NCBI GenBank assembly: GCA_034437895.1
Contig: DAOTTO010000632.1
Coordinates: 1 to 6,295, forward strand
DNA from: JANRLJ01 sp034437895
Lineage (GTDB): Bacteria > Chloroflexota > Anaerolineae > Aggregatilineales > Phototrophicaceae
Length of the DNA: 6,295 nt
Reading direction: 5' to 3'
Part shown: in pieces, positions 1 to 5,854 of the stretch
Layout: each line of letters begins with the position of its first letter
Position numbering within the stretch: position 1 is the first letter of the stretch
The notes under the pieces: model-generated
Databases searched by the model: none
The model's input: the letters and a program-made list of their open reading frames with translations, nothing else
Told to the model about the DNA's origin: nothing
Program-made: the position numbers and the translations under genes

Positions 1-2
1 TG

Positions 3-164
3 CTTGGGACATTCACATTCTTGACGCTCATCCCAGCAGTGGCAGCAGTTGGACGGTTGCTCGGTCTGGAGATGAGCGAAGCGCTCTATGTCGCCGCATT
101 AGTCGTCATTGGATTGGTAAGTGCCGTCTACTGCTTCTTCGGAAAGCGGTTGAGAAAGGATTAG
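3..164 (+). CDS. C-terminal fragment of a small membrane protein upstream of the coupling ATPase
   Basis: A reading frame is open from the left edge and ends at TAG 162-164, giving 53 visible residues; the start lies outside the window. The fragment is strongly hydrophobic. One likely membrane segment comprises about its first 20 residues (TFTFLTLIPAVAAVG), and a second lies near the end (LYVAALVVIGLVSAVYCFF). It closes with a basic tail, GKRLRKD, which by the positive-inside rule would face the cytoplasm. The stop is 3 nt from the ATG of the VirD4/TraG-like gene, and the ribosome binding site of that gene lies inside this frame, so the two are almost certainly co-transcribed. Its position suggests a membrane component of the transfer machinery, but I cannot assign a family from the tail alone. 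It is too short to appear as a complete ORF, and the evidence is the open frame, the hydrophobicity and the spacing. Confidence 0.6.
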   Translation, partial: LGTFTFLTLIPAVAAVGRLLGLEMSEALYVAALVVIGLVSAVYCFFGKRLRKD

Positions 165-167
165 CCC

Positions 168-2222
168 ATGTTCTACTGGTTGTTCACCGATGGACGAGCA
201 CTGCTCGGCGGCTGCCTTGCACCATTGCTGTGTCTGACACTGCTTGCCCCGATTCTAGTGAGCGCGATGATGGGGGCAGGCATTCAGCGCACCAGTAGTC
301 CTCAACAGGCAATGGGCTGGAAACGTGGTGCAAAGTTATTCGCACACATCGTTGTCTTGCTGGGGGTATCCGCTAGCTATCTAGCGCTGTTAGGGGATAT
401 GGCGGTGCAGACGACACCCGGACGACAACCAACGAATGGCTTTATCCAGATGTTGGCAGGTACGCCACCGAACATCGACGCCACCCGGCTGTTCATGTTC
501 GGCATGATGCTGGTCATGTTATGGTTTTTCGTGACCATCGGGCTGCACAGCGGCATCAAGAACGGCGGTTGGCTCCGCGAACGGGTGGATCGTCTCCGTA
601 ATCCGCAGGTCAAACGTGGGGCACTTGGTTCGTCGCATTTTTGCACTATGCGTGAGTATAAACGCTTTCGCCGCGAAGAGGCCGAAGGGTTGACGCTGCT
701 CGGCGCATTCTGGGGGGAGCAGAAGCGGCGGCTGGACTTAGGGATGGGGCAGTTCTGTCTGGGCGGCGAAGATGTAGCGCGTGGTATTCTCACGCTTGGG
801 GGTCCGGGTTCAGGTAAGACACAGGGTATTATCCTGCCTGCTATCGCTGACCGGATGCTGGCGGGACATTCGCTGGTCGTGGCTGATCCGCAGGGTGAAA
901 TCACCGGACATGTGTTGAAGTATGCTGCTGTCACTCGCCATCTGGTCGTCGTCCATGACCCCACCAGTGCGATTGGGCCGCGATACAATCTGGCAGAAGG
1001 GATTGACAATGTATCGGATGCCCGTGCGATTGCCGATGTACTTGTTCCATCCGCAGCTGGTGATAATCGCTTCTGGACAGACAGCGCGGCGGCGCTTCTG
1101 TCCGCCTGCCTGATCCGCTTCCCCAATCTCGGTGAAATCTACAACGCCATGAATGACCTGAAAGGATTGGCTGGAAAACTTGCCTCAAAGAAAGACGATG
1201 CGGCGCTACTGGCAAACAGCTTCATCGCGTCGGTGGGTTCGGATGGCAAAGTTGCCTCGAACGTGGTAGCGACACTGGCGACGGCATTGACGGGCTGGGC
1301 TTCTACCGACGTGCGTGCCAACACCAGCGCCTCGGACTTTGATGCTGAACTGGTCGTGGAGCAACCTACGGTTGTTGTATTGACCTGTCCGGGGCGTATG
1401 CGTGCTGTCTATGCGTCGTATCTCGGCGCGACGCTGCGTAAGCTGATGCTCGATCTGGATACCATCGGTGAACGCAATAAAGGACCACTACCGGTTCCGG
1501 TGGGTGTGATCCTCGATGAGTTCCCGACACTGGGCAAGCTGGACAGTCTGGTAGCCGATGTGAACCTCGTCCGTAAGCGCCGCATCTCGATCATGATTGG
1601 CGCGCAGACGAAGGGACAGTTTCACATGATTTACGGCAACGAGGGCACACAGGCATTGTTCACGGGTCTGGCGACCCAAGTGATTTACGGTGGCTGCGAC
1701 GCGGACACGGCGGAGTTCTACAGTAAAGCCAGCGGGACGGCGACCACCGATGCCAACGCTGACGATCCCAACAGCCACCTGCGCCAACGTCCGCTGCTGA
1801 CGGTGGATGAGGTCATCACCCCGCAGGTGGGCAACTGCACGATCTTTGCCCGCTACGTGGAACCGGGCTTTGCAACGCAAGTCGTCTTGAATGCGCGGCT
1901 GACGCGCTTCTACGAACGCGAAGACTGGAAGAAACGGTTGAGCGCCGCCAAAGAGGTGCCGCCGCTGCTGCTGGAACGCGGCATTTCACTGAATCTGAAG
2001 CCTGTCGAACCAGTCATAACGCCTACACCAGTTTCCAATGCATCCGAAACAATGTCTGCTGCACCAAAGCCTACACTGGAATTGGCTGCCTCCGCACTCA
2101 TGGCGAAAGTAGCTGCTGAAACACAGAAGCAGGCGAGTGGCAAAGTTCAGGCGGTGAGTATGACGGATATGCGCGTGAAACGTGAGAAGTTACTGAACTC
2201 AGCAAAAGAGGTGAATCCATGA
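168..2222 (+). CDS. virD4: VirD4/TraG-family type IV coupling protein (conjugative DNA-transfer ATPase)
   Basis: Inner-membrane ATPase that links the relaxosome (relaxase bound to transferred DNA) to a type IV secretion channel and powers DNA or protein transfer. Three hydrophobic segments lie at about residues 12-36, 57-77 and 107-128, followed by a cytoplasmic domain. That domain opens with a GSSHF motif at 154-158, equivalent to the GSARWA motif of the family. Walker A is GGPGSGKT at 211-218 with the nucleotide-binding Lys217. An RFW motif sits at 301-303, Walker B is VILDEF at 447-452 with Asp450-Glu451, and the family's GAQ motif is GAQTKGQ at 478-484. The length of 684 aa is normal. The last 90 or so residues are Pro/Ala/Thr/Lys-rich and look like a flexible tail. 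The start at 168 is supported by AAAGGA at 155-160, 7 nt upstream. The last gene base pairs overlap the next start codon. All ATPase motifs are intact, so it should be functional. The exact system (VirD4, TraG or TrsK type) cannot be fixed without the relaxase. Confidence 0.93.
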   Translation: MFYWLFTDGRALLGGCLAPLLCLTLLAPILVSAMMGAGIQRTSSPQQAMGWKRGAKLFAHIVVLLGVSASYLALLGDMAVQTTPGRQPTNGFIQMLAGTPPNIDATRLFMFGMMLVMLWFFVTIGLHSGIKNGGWLRERVDRLRNPQVKRGALGSSHFCTMREYKRFRREEAEGLTLLGAFWGEQKRRLDLGMGQFCLGGEDVARGILTLGGPGSGKTQGIILPAIADRMLAGHSLVVADPQGEITGHVLKYAAVTRHLVVVHDPTSAIGPRYNLAEGIDNVSDARAIADVLVPSAAGDNRFWTDSAAALLSACLIRFPNLGEIYNAMNDLKGLAGKLASKKDDAALLANSFIASVGSDGKVASNVVATLATALTGWASTDVRANTSASDFDAELVVEQPTVVVLTCPGRMRAVYASYLGATLRKLMLDLDTIGERNKGPLPVPVGVILDEFPTLGKLDSLVADVNLVRKRRISIMIGAQTKGQFHMIYGNEGTQALFTGLATQVIYGGCDADTAEFYSKASGTATTDANADDPNSHLRQRPLLTVDEVITPQVGNCTIFARYVEPGFATQVVLNARLTRFYEREDWKKRLSAAKEVPPLLLERGISLNLKPVEPVITPTPVSNASETMSAAPKPTLELAASALMAKVAAETQKQASGKVQAVSMTDMRVKREKLLNSAKEVNP

Positions 2223-2509
2223 CCCTGACGAAGAACAAAATGGTGCGTGAAATAGGGCGGCGGACACGGCTGAAGAACCGCGATGTTCAGGCAATGCTTG
2301 AGTCGTTGGTGGAAGTCTGGACGGAAGAACTCGTCACGGGCGGGCGAATTGAGTTAGAGCATTTCATGGTATTGGAGACGCAGACCATTGATCGGGGCGA
2401 GCAGCCTGGCGAATTGACGAATGGTGTGACAATTACCCCTGCACCGCGCCGCATCCGGCGGCTTGCCTTGCGCGCCAGCAAATATCTGAGGCAGCGCCTC
2501 AACACTTAG
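2219..2509 (+). CDS. Divergent HU/IHF-family DNA-binding protein
   Basis: A 96-aa protein that reads through the whole HU fold. It has an N-terminal helix pair (LTKNKMVREIGRRTRLKNRD, residues 3-22, then VQAMLESLVEVWTEEL), a turn GGRIELEHF at 41-49 matching the HU stretch KVELRGFG, a beta arm, the TITPAP segment at 71-76 matching the HU KIPAS region, and a basic C-terminal helix ending ASKYLRQRLN. HU-type proteins bend DNA as dimers. The register aligns without gaps, but the arm-tip Arg-Asn-Pro, whose proline intercalates in classic HU and IHF, is replaced by Pro-Gly-Glu at 63-65, and the GFGTF motif is replaced by HFMVL. Its ATG overlaps the coupling-protein TGA (ATGA at 2219-2222), and GAGGTG at 2208-2213 serves as ribosome binding site, implying translational coupling. 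The placement suggests an accessory role in relaxosome or transfer-region DNA architecture, which is inference. The HU relationship is fairly sure; its DNA-bending mode is not. Confidence 0.72.
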   Translation: MTLTKNKMVREIGRRTRLKNRDVQAMLESLVEVWTEELVTGGRIELEHFMVLETQTIDRGEQPGELTNGVTITPAPRRIRRLALRASKYLRQRLNT

Positions 2510-2671
2510 TTGGGATTGAATCACCGTATTTATCAGACAAATCTAAAGAGGAGCAACCAACGCGAGAAATCTGCAAGAACGCGCTTGATGTTCATTCAAA
2601 ATCAGCATCCACTGACATAAATGCTCGCCCTCGGATTTGAAATCACAAATATAAGGATGAGCTAGTAGCGC
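2510..2671. other. Convergent intergenic spacer, no gene seen
   Basis: This 162-bp stretch lies between the stop of the HU-like gene (+ strand) and the stop of the TIR-TPR gene (- strand), so transcripts converge here. I see no strong GC-rich hairpin followed by a T run. Only small dyads are present: GATTGAATC at 2514-2522, GATTTGAAATC at 2634-2644, and a weak GAGC/GCTC stem at about 2659-2673. It is AT-richer than the genes to its left and probably marks the left edge of the middle block. Confidence 0.5.
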
Positions 2672-4381
2672 TCACTTGCAATGTGTTGTCATGAATTGAC
2701 GGGTTGCTTCAGCTTGTGGGCTACTTGGCGAAAGCTTCAAGAACTGTGAGAAATCTTCGCACGCTCCAGCAAAGTCGCTGTTAATGAATCGGGCTATACC
2801 CCGGTTGTTATACGCTTCACCATATTGCGGATTGAGACGAATTACTCTGGTATAGTCCGCAATAGCAAGTTCCAGTTGGCCTGTCTTGTAGCGGGCAATA
2901 CCTCTATTGTAGTAAGCATTGACAAGCTGCGGATCGAACCGAATGGCTTCGGTCCAATCTGCGATGGCAGCGTTCAAGTCACCTTTTTCGCGGTAGGCAT
3001 TCGCCCGATTATAATAACTATGCGCATCTTGGGGATCGAGGAGAATCGCTTCGTTGAAGTCCGCAATAGCCCCTTCTAGATCGCCTATTTCATACCGGAT
3101 ACTGCCCCGGTCGTTATAAACTCCGGCATCCTGGGGATCGAGGAGGATCGCTTCGTTGAAGTCTGCAATAGCCCCTTCTAGATCACCTTTCTTGCGGCGA
3201 GCAATAGCCCGATTATTAAAAGTGGTGATATCCTGCGGGTTGAGGCGAATGGCTTCGCTCCAATCTACAATAGCCGTCTCTAGGTCGCCGTTCTGAGCGC
3301 GTGCAAGACCCCGGTTGAAGTAGGATTCGGCATCTTGCGGGTTGAGGCGAATGGCTTCATTATAGTCAGAAATAGCCCCATCTCGGTCAACATTGGCATA
3401 AAGAGCTTTAGCCCTGTTGCGATAGGCTTCGGTAAGCTGCGGATTCAAGCGAATGGCTTCGGCACAATCAGTAATAGCTCCATCCACGTCACCATTTTGG
3501 TAATGGGCACCACCCCTGTTATTGTAAGCTGCTGCAAGTCGTGGATTGATCACAATAGCTTCAGTATAGTCAATGATGGCTCCATTCAGATCGCCCTTAT
3601 GAGCGCGGGCATTGCCTCGACTAACGTAGGCTTCAGCAAATTGCGGGTTGAGTAGAATAGCTTCGTTGTAGTCAGCAATAGCCCCGTCCACATCTCCCTT
3701 TTCATCATGAGCATTGCCTCTATTGTTATAAGCTACAGCATACTGCGGATTTAGGCGAATAGCTTCGTTGTAGTCAGCAATAGCCCCGTCCACATCCCTC
3801 TTTTCGTCACGGGCATAAGCACGCTCAAAGTAGTCGTGGGCAGTCAACTGCTGCTCAGTAACAGGCGGTTGGGAGACTGCTTGGTCAATCTTTTCTTTAA
3901 CCTTAGCAGCATCCGCTTCAGATATAGGAACAGAGGGCAAATCCACAGGCTTCAAAAAGCGATTGCGCAGTTTATCCATCGCCGCATCAAAATAATTATG
4001 TGGAACATCAATTGCGTTATACAGCTTGAGTTCTTCAGCCAGTTCCTGTCTGACAAAACTATCAATGTCTTTGAAACTAAAGTTGGGCGTATGTACCAAG
4101 ATGATCTTGCGCTTTAAGTGGTGCGCTTCTTCAATTTCAGCTAAGAGCATATCATTCGGCTCTGGGCAGCGCTCCAAAGTTCCTGGTGTCAGTACCAACA
4201 GAAAATATGGGCGTGCAGCGATCTGACCCATGATGATCTTATCAAATTGTCCTTGGTTAATACTTTCCACATCTAGAAAAACATCAATCTTATTAGAATG
4301 TAAATCTTGGAATATGGCACGCGCCACGTATGCGCTAGCATCGCGTCGATAGCTGATAAAGACGCTATTACTATTAGTCAT
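2672..4381 (-). CDS. TIR domain protein with eleven TPR repeats
   Basis: The N-terminal TIR domain spans about residues 5-144. It starts with VFISYRRDAS (7-16), has DVFLDVESINQGQF (33-46) covering strand B and the BB-loop region, FLLVLTPGTLERC (60-72), and MLLAEIEEA (78-86). Glu82 aligns with the catalytic glutamate of NAD+-cleaving TIR domains. The tryptophan that usually sits just before this helix (DWLRxEI) is Met78 here. A linker of about 36 residues follows, then eleven exact 34-residue TPRs at 181-554 with a consensus like AYNNRGxAxxxKGDxxGAIADYNEAIRLNPQ, and a 15-residue tail. TPRs form a superhelical scaffold for protein or peptide binding. Bacterial TIR proteins often act as NADases in anti-phage immunity, with the partner region serving as sensor or oligomerisation platform; that role here is inference. 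No signal peptide or membrane segment is visible, so a cytosolic location is expected. It lies 14 nt after the FRG-like gene, in the same operon. AGGGA at 4391-4395, 9 nt upstream, supports the start. Domain calls are firm; enzymatic activity is not shown. Confidence 0.92.
   Translation of the reverse strand: MTNSNSVFISYRRDASAYVARAIFQDLHSNKIDVFLDVESINQGQFDKIIMGQIAARPYFLLVLTPGTLERCPEPNDMLLAEIEEAHHLKRKIILVHTPNFSFKDIDSFVRQELAEELKLYNAIDVPHNYFDAAMDKLRNRFLKPVDLPSVPISEADAAKVKEKIDQAVSQPPVTEQQLTAHDYFERAYARDEKRDVDGAIADYNEAIRLNPQYAVAYNNRGNAHDEKGDVDGAIADYNEAILLNPQFAEAYVSRGNARAHKGDLNGAIIDYTEAIVINPRLAAAYNNRGGAHYQNGDVDGAITDCAEAIRLNPQLTEAYRNRAKALYANVDRDGAISDYNEAIRLNPQDAESYFNRGLARAQNGDLETAIVDWSEAIRLNPQDITTFNNRAIARRKKGDLEGAIADFNEAILLDPQDAGVYNDRGSIRYEIGDLEGAIADFNEAILLDPQDAHSYYNRANAYREKGDLNAAIADWTEAIRFDPQLVNAYYNRGIARYKTGQLELAIADYTRVIRLNPQYGEAYNNRGIARFINSDFAGACEDFSQFLKLSPSSPQAEATRQFMTTHCK
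2720..3841 (-). repeat. Eleven tandem 102-bp TPR-coding units
   Basis: Eleven in-frame units of exactly 102 bp (34 codons) run without a gap, from TPR 1 at 3740-3841 to TPR 11 at 2720-2821. Most have drifted, but some neighbours stay close in DNA. A 40-bp block is identical at 3655-3694 and 3757-3796 (units 2 and 1). A 62-bp block at 3024-3085 and 3126-3187 (units 8 and 7) differs at only four bases, all synonymous. This points to recent unit duplication or gene conversion within the array. Confidence 0.9.
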
Positions 4382-4387
4382 GCTGAT

Positions 4388-4395
4388 CCATCCCT
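4388..4395 (-). promoter_or_regulatory. Ribosome binding site of the TIR-TPR gene, abutting the upstream stop codon
   Basis: Read on the - strand, the sequence TAA-AGGGATGG-ATCAGC-ATG links the two genes. The purine-rich AGGGA begins directly after the TAA of the FRG-like gene and ends 9 nt before the TIR-TPR ATG. This layout favours reinitiation or coupled translation, so the two proteins would be made together. Confidence 0.55.
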
Positions 4396-5667
4396 TTAAC
4401 TGCTCATCTCGTCTTCAAGCTCCCCTAGTCGCTGATCAATTTCCTTGAGCAAATCGGGACGAAGCTCAAAAGTTGTATATTTCCTTCTAATGCCTTGAAC
4501 GACATTGTGAACAAAAGAATGTACTTCTTTCTCTTCAGGGGGAAAGAGCCAATTGCGTTGTGTTCGCAGCTTTTCTTCGATTTCTTCAATAGTCTGCCGG
4601 ACATTTTCAAAGCCAAGCCAATGCCACCCGTAGCCCGTCCGCTTGGAGGCAAGCACATACTCATTCAACGAAATCACAAAACCATGAGGATCCGCCATCG
4701 TCTCACTGAAGCCGATAAACGAAAGTGCGCGCTGTTGTTTAAGTCTGGCTATATTGGGAATTTTCCAAACAGAATGGGCACCGATTTCGTAAGTGTCAGG
4801 CTGCATTACAAGAAGTTGATAAATGCAGGGGATGTGATCTGGTATCTCCATATCGTGCGTCAATGCGAAACCTACGGCAACATTAAGATCGTAGGTCACA
4901 TCGACCATGAAGGTCCAAGGTAGTATCTTGAATTGTTGAATTATAGTCTCTACATCAACGGGTTTAAGATGGACTTGCCACGTTATCCAAGCACTCTCAA
5001 TAACCAAGTTAGACACATAACGTTTCAGTTCTTCAAATCCGGTATCAACGGCGGAGAATCTCCGAAAAGCGCTGGGGCGGAACGGATACTCATACGGAAA
5101 TGGACAGCCGCGATATACAACAGAAAGATTATAGGTAACGTCGTCATATTCGAACTGATATATCAAGGCATCATGCCTGGAAGGAGGTATCAGTAGGCCA
5201 AACCTGTCGAAAAAAGCGAACAGCTTTCCAGACCGAAGGAAGTGAACTACATCAAAGACATCACGCAAACTAAGTTGAGTAGTCACCTCTTTTGGAGAAT
5301 ACACCGTTTTTCCGAAAGCCAGCGGCTGTAGATAGCGGGAACGAAAAATCCGCTGCTCAGGATCCCAGAAACCGGAGACACCTTCGGGAATTGGAGGCGG
5401 AACTACTGCTTTTTCATCTGTACCTGGTGTAGACCACTTGATCGCTTGTTCAAGCAATCCCGGCTTTCCTGTCTCCGCGATTACAACATAGACAAGTATC
5501 AAGTTACCCGCCGCGTCACAACAATAAGGGGCGTGTATTGGTAGATCAGTCCGTTGTTGCGATGTCAGCCCAAGAATCTTCTCTGAGAGAGTCTTTTCAC
5601 CTGTTTCCTGCTCGCCAAAGTTATGAATATCCTGCATATGAGTGTCCATGCTCGCCAAATAAATCAT
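4396..5667 (-). CDS. Divergent FRG-domain-like protein, first gene of the TIR operon
   Basis: A 423-aa protein, probably cytosolic, with no signal peptide or membrane helix. The N-terminal 170 residues are not recognised. From about 180 to 385 it carries the landmarks of the FRG domain, a family named for an F/Y-R-G motif and of undetermined function. VVYRG lies at 183-187 and PSAFRRF at 198-204. The segment LPWTFMVDVTYD continues to FAL at 249-269, matching the family's GLPTRLLDWT...ALFFA block. RLKQQRALSFIGF at 308-320 matches the usual R..AQ.G.F segment, and NWLFPPEEKEV lies close to the LFPDL motif. The histidine and Arg of the classical QHxGLPTRLLD are absent, so this is a distant member or a look-alike. 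The start at 5667 lacks a clear ribosome binding site; ATGs at 5649 (residue 7) and 5637 (residue 11) are alternatives, while a TAG in frame 30 nt upstream of 5667 rules out a longer form. FRG proteins often occur on mobile elements and beside defence genes. The link to TIR suggests a sensor or second effector, which is inference. Confidence 0.6.
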   Translation of the reverse strand: MIYLASMDTHMQDIHNFGEQETGEKTLSEKILGLTSQQRTDLPIHAPYCCDAAGNLILVYVVIAETGKPGLLEQAIKWSTPGTDEKAVVPPPIPEGVSGFWDPEQRIFRSRYLQPLAFGKTVYSPKEVTTQLSLRDVFDVVHFLRSGKLFAFFDRFGLLIPPSRHDALIYQFEYDDVTYNLSVVYRGCPFPYEYPFRPSAFRRFSAVDTGFEELKRYVSNLVIESAWITWQVHLKPVDVETIIQQFKILPWTFMVDVTYDLNVAVGFALTHDMEIPDHIPCIYQLLVMQPDTYEIGAHSVWKIPNIARLKQQRALSFIGFSETMADPHGFVISLNEYVLASKRTGYGWHWLGFENVRQTIEEIEEKLRTQRNWLFPPEEKEVHSFVHNVVQGIRRKYTTFELRPDLLKEIDQRLGELEDEMSS

Positions 5668-5854
5668 GGGATAATCGAGAAAATATGCTAACGTCTATTC
5701 TAGCGCATTTCAGCTGCACGAATGCCTATCGCAAAATACCGGGCTGGCTTGCATGGGCGACCACGTATTAGGTCGTCCATGCAAATCATCACACAGATAG
5801 GTGTAGCTGATACAACTGCAAGCCCGACTTCTACCTACCAGACTTGAGGCAAGA
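5668..5854. other. Spacer upstream of the FRG/TIR operon, probably its promoter region
   Basis: This 187-bp stretch separates the stop of the right-hand gene from the start of the FRG-like gene, both on the - strand. It contains the large inverted repeat at 5749-5784. It should hold the operon promoter. On the - strand a TAGAAT hexamer at about 5697-5702 could be a -10 box, but the -35 position 17 nt further up reads GCATTC, a poor match, so I do not call a promoter. No convincing gene is present. Confidence 0.45.
5749..5784. promoter_or_regulatory. Long inverted repeat upstream of the FRG/TIR operon (operator or hairpin terminator)
   Basis: Two 14-base arms, TTGCATGGGCGACC at 5749-5762 and GGTCGTCCATGCAA at 5771-5784, are complementary at 13 of 14 positions around the 8-base spacer ACGTATTA. 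In a + strand RNA the odd pair is a G-U wobble; in a - strand RNA it is an A-C mismatch. No T run follows on either strand, so a classic intrinsic terminator is unlikely. It lies 70 bp past the stop of the right-hand gene and about 80 bp before the FRG-like start. A regulator-binding site or an RNA stability hairpin are the main options. Confidence 0.6.

Noticed and set aside
377..1126. A 249-codon open frame on the - strand
   Set aside because: It lies wholly inside the coupling-protein gene, antisense to its Walker A region, and its Ser/Arg/Pro-rich product looks like no protein family. It is a GC-rich shadow frame.
1488..1880. A 130-codon open frame on the - strand
   Set aside because: It is antisense to the Walker B and GAQ motif region of the coupling protein, with no ribosome binding site or recognisable domain.
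2659..2673. GAGC/GCTC stem as a terminator between the convergent genes
   Set aside because: The stem has only four pairs, overlaps the TIR-TPR stop codon, and has no T run.
3335..3655. Open frames on the + strand across the TPR array, here and at 2825-3079
   Set aside because: They are periodic antisense shadows of the repeat units and carry no domain of their own.
2720..3841. Regular repeats that could suggest a CRISPR array or a satellite
   Set aside because: The period is exactly 102 bp, in frame, and translates to eleven TPR motifs; there are no unique spacers between identical repeats.
4495..4923. A 142-codon open frame on the + strand
   Set aside because: It is antisense to the conserved FRG-like blocks, which better explain the sequence.
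5697..5702. TAGAAT as the -10 box of a promoter for the FRG/TIR operon
   Set aside because: The -35 position reads GCATTC, which is too poor a match; the hexamer alone is common by chance.
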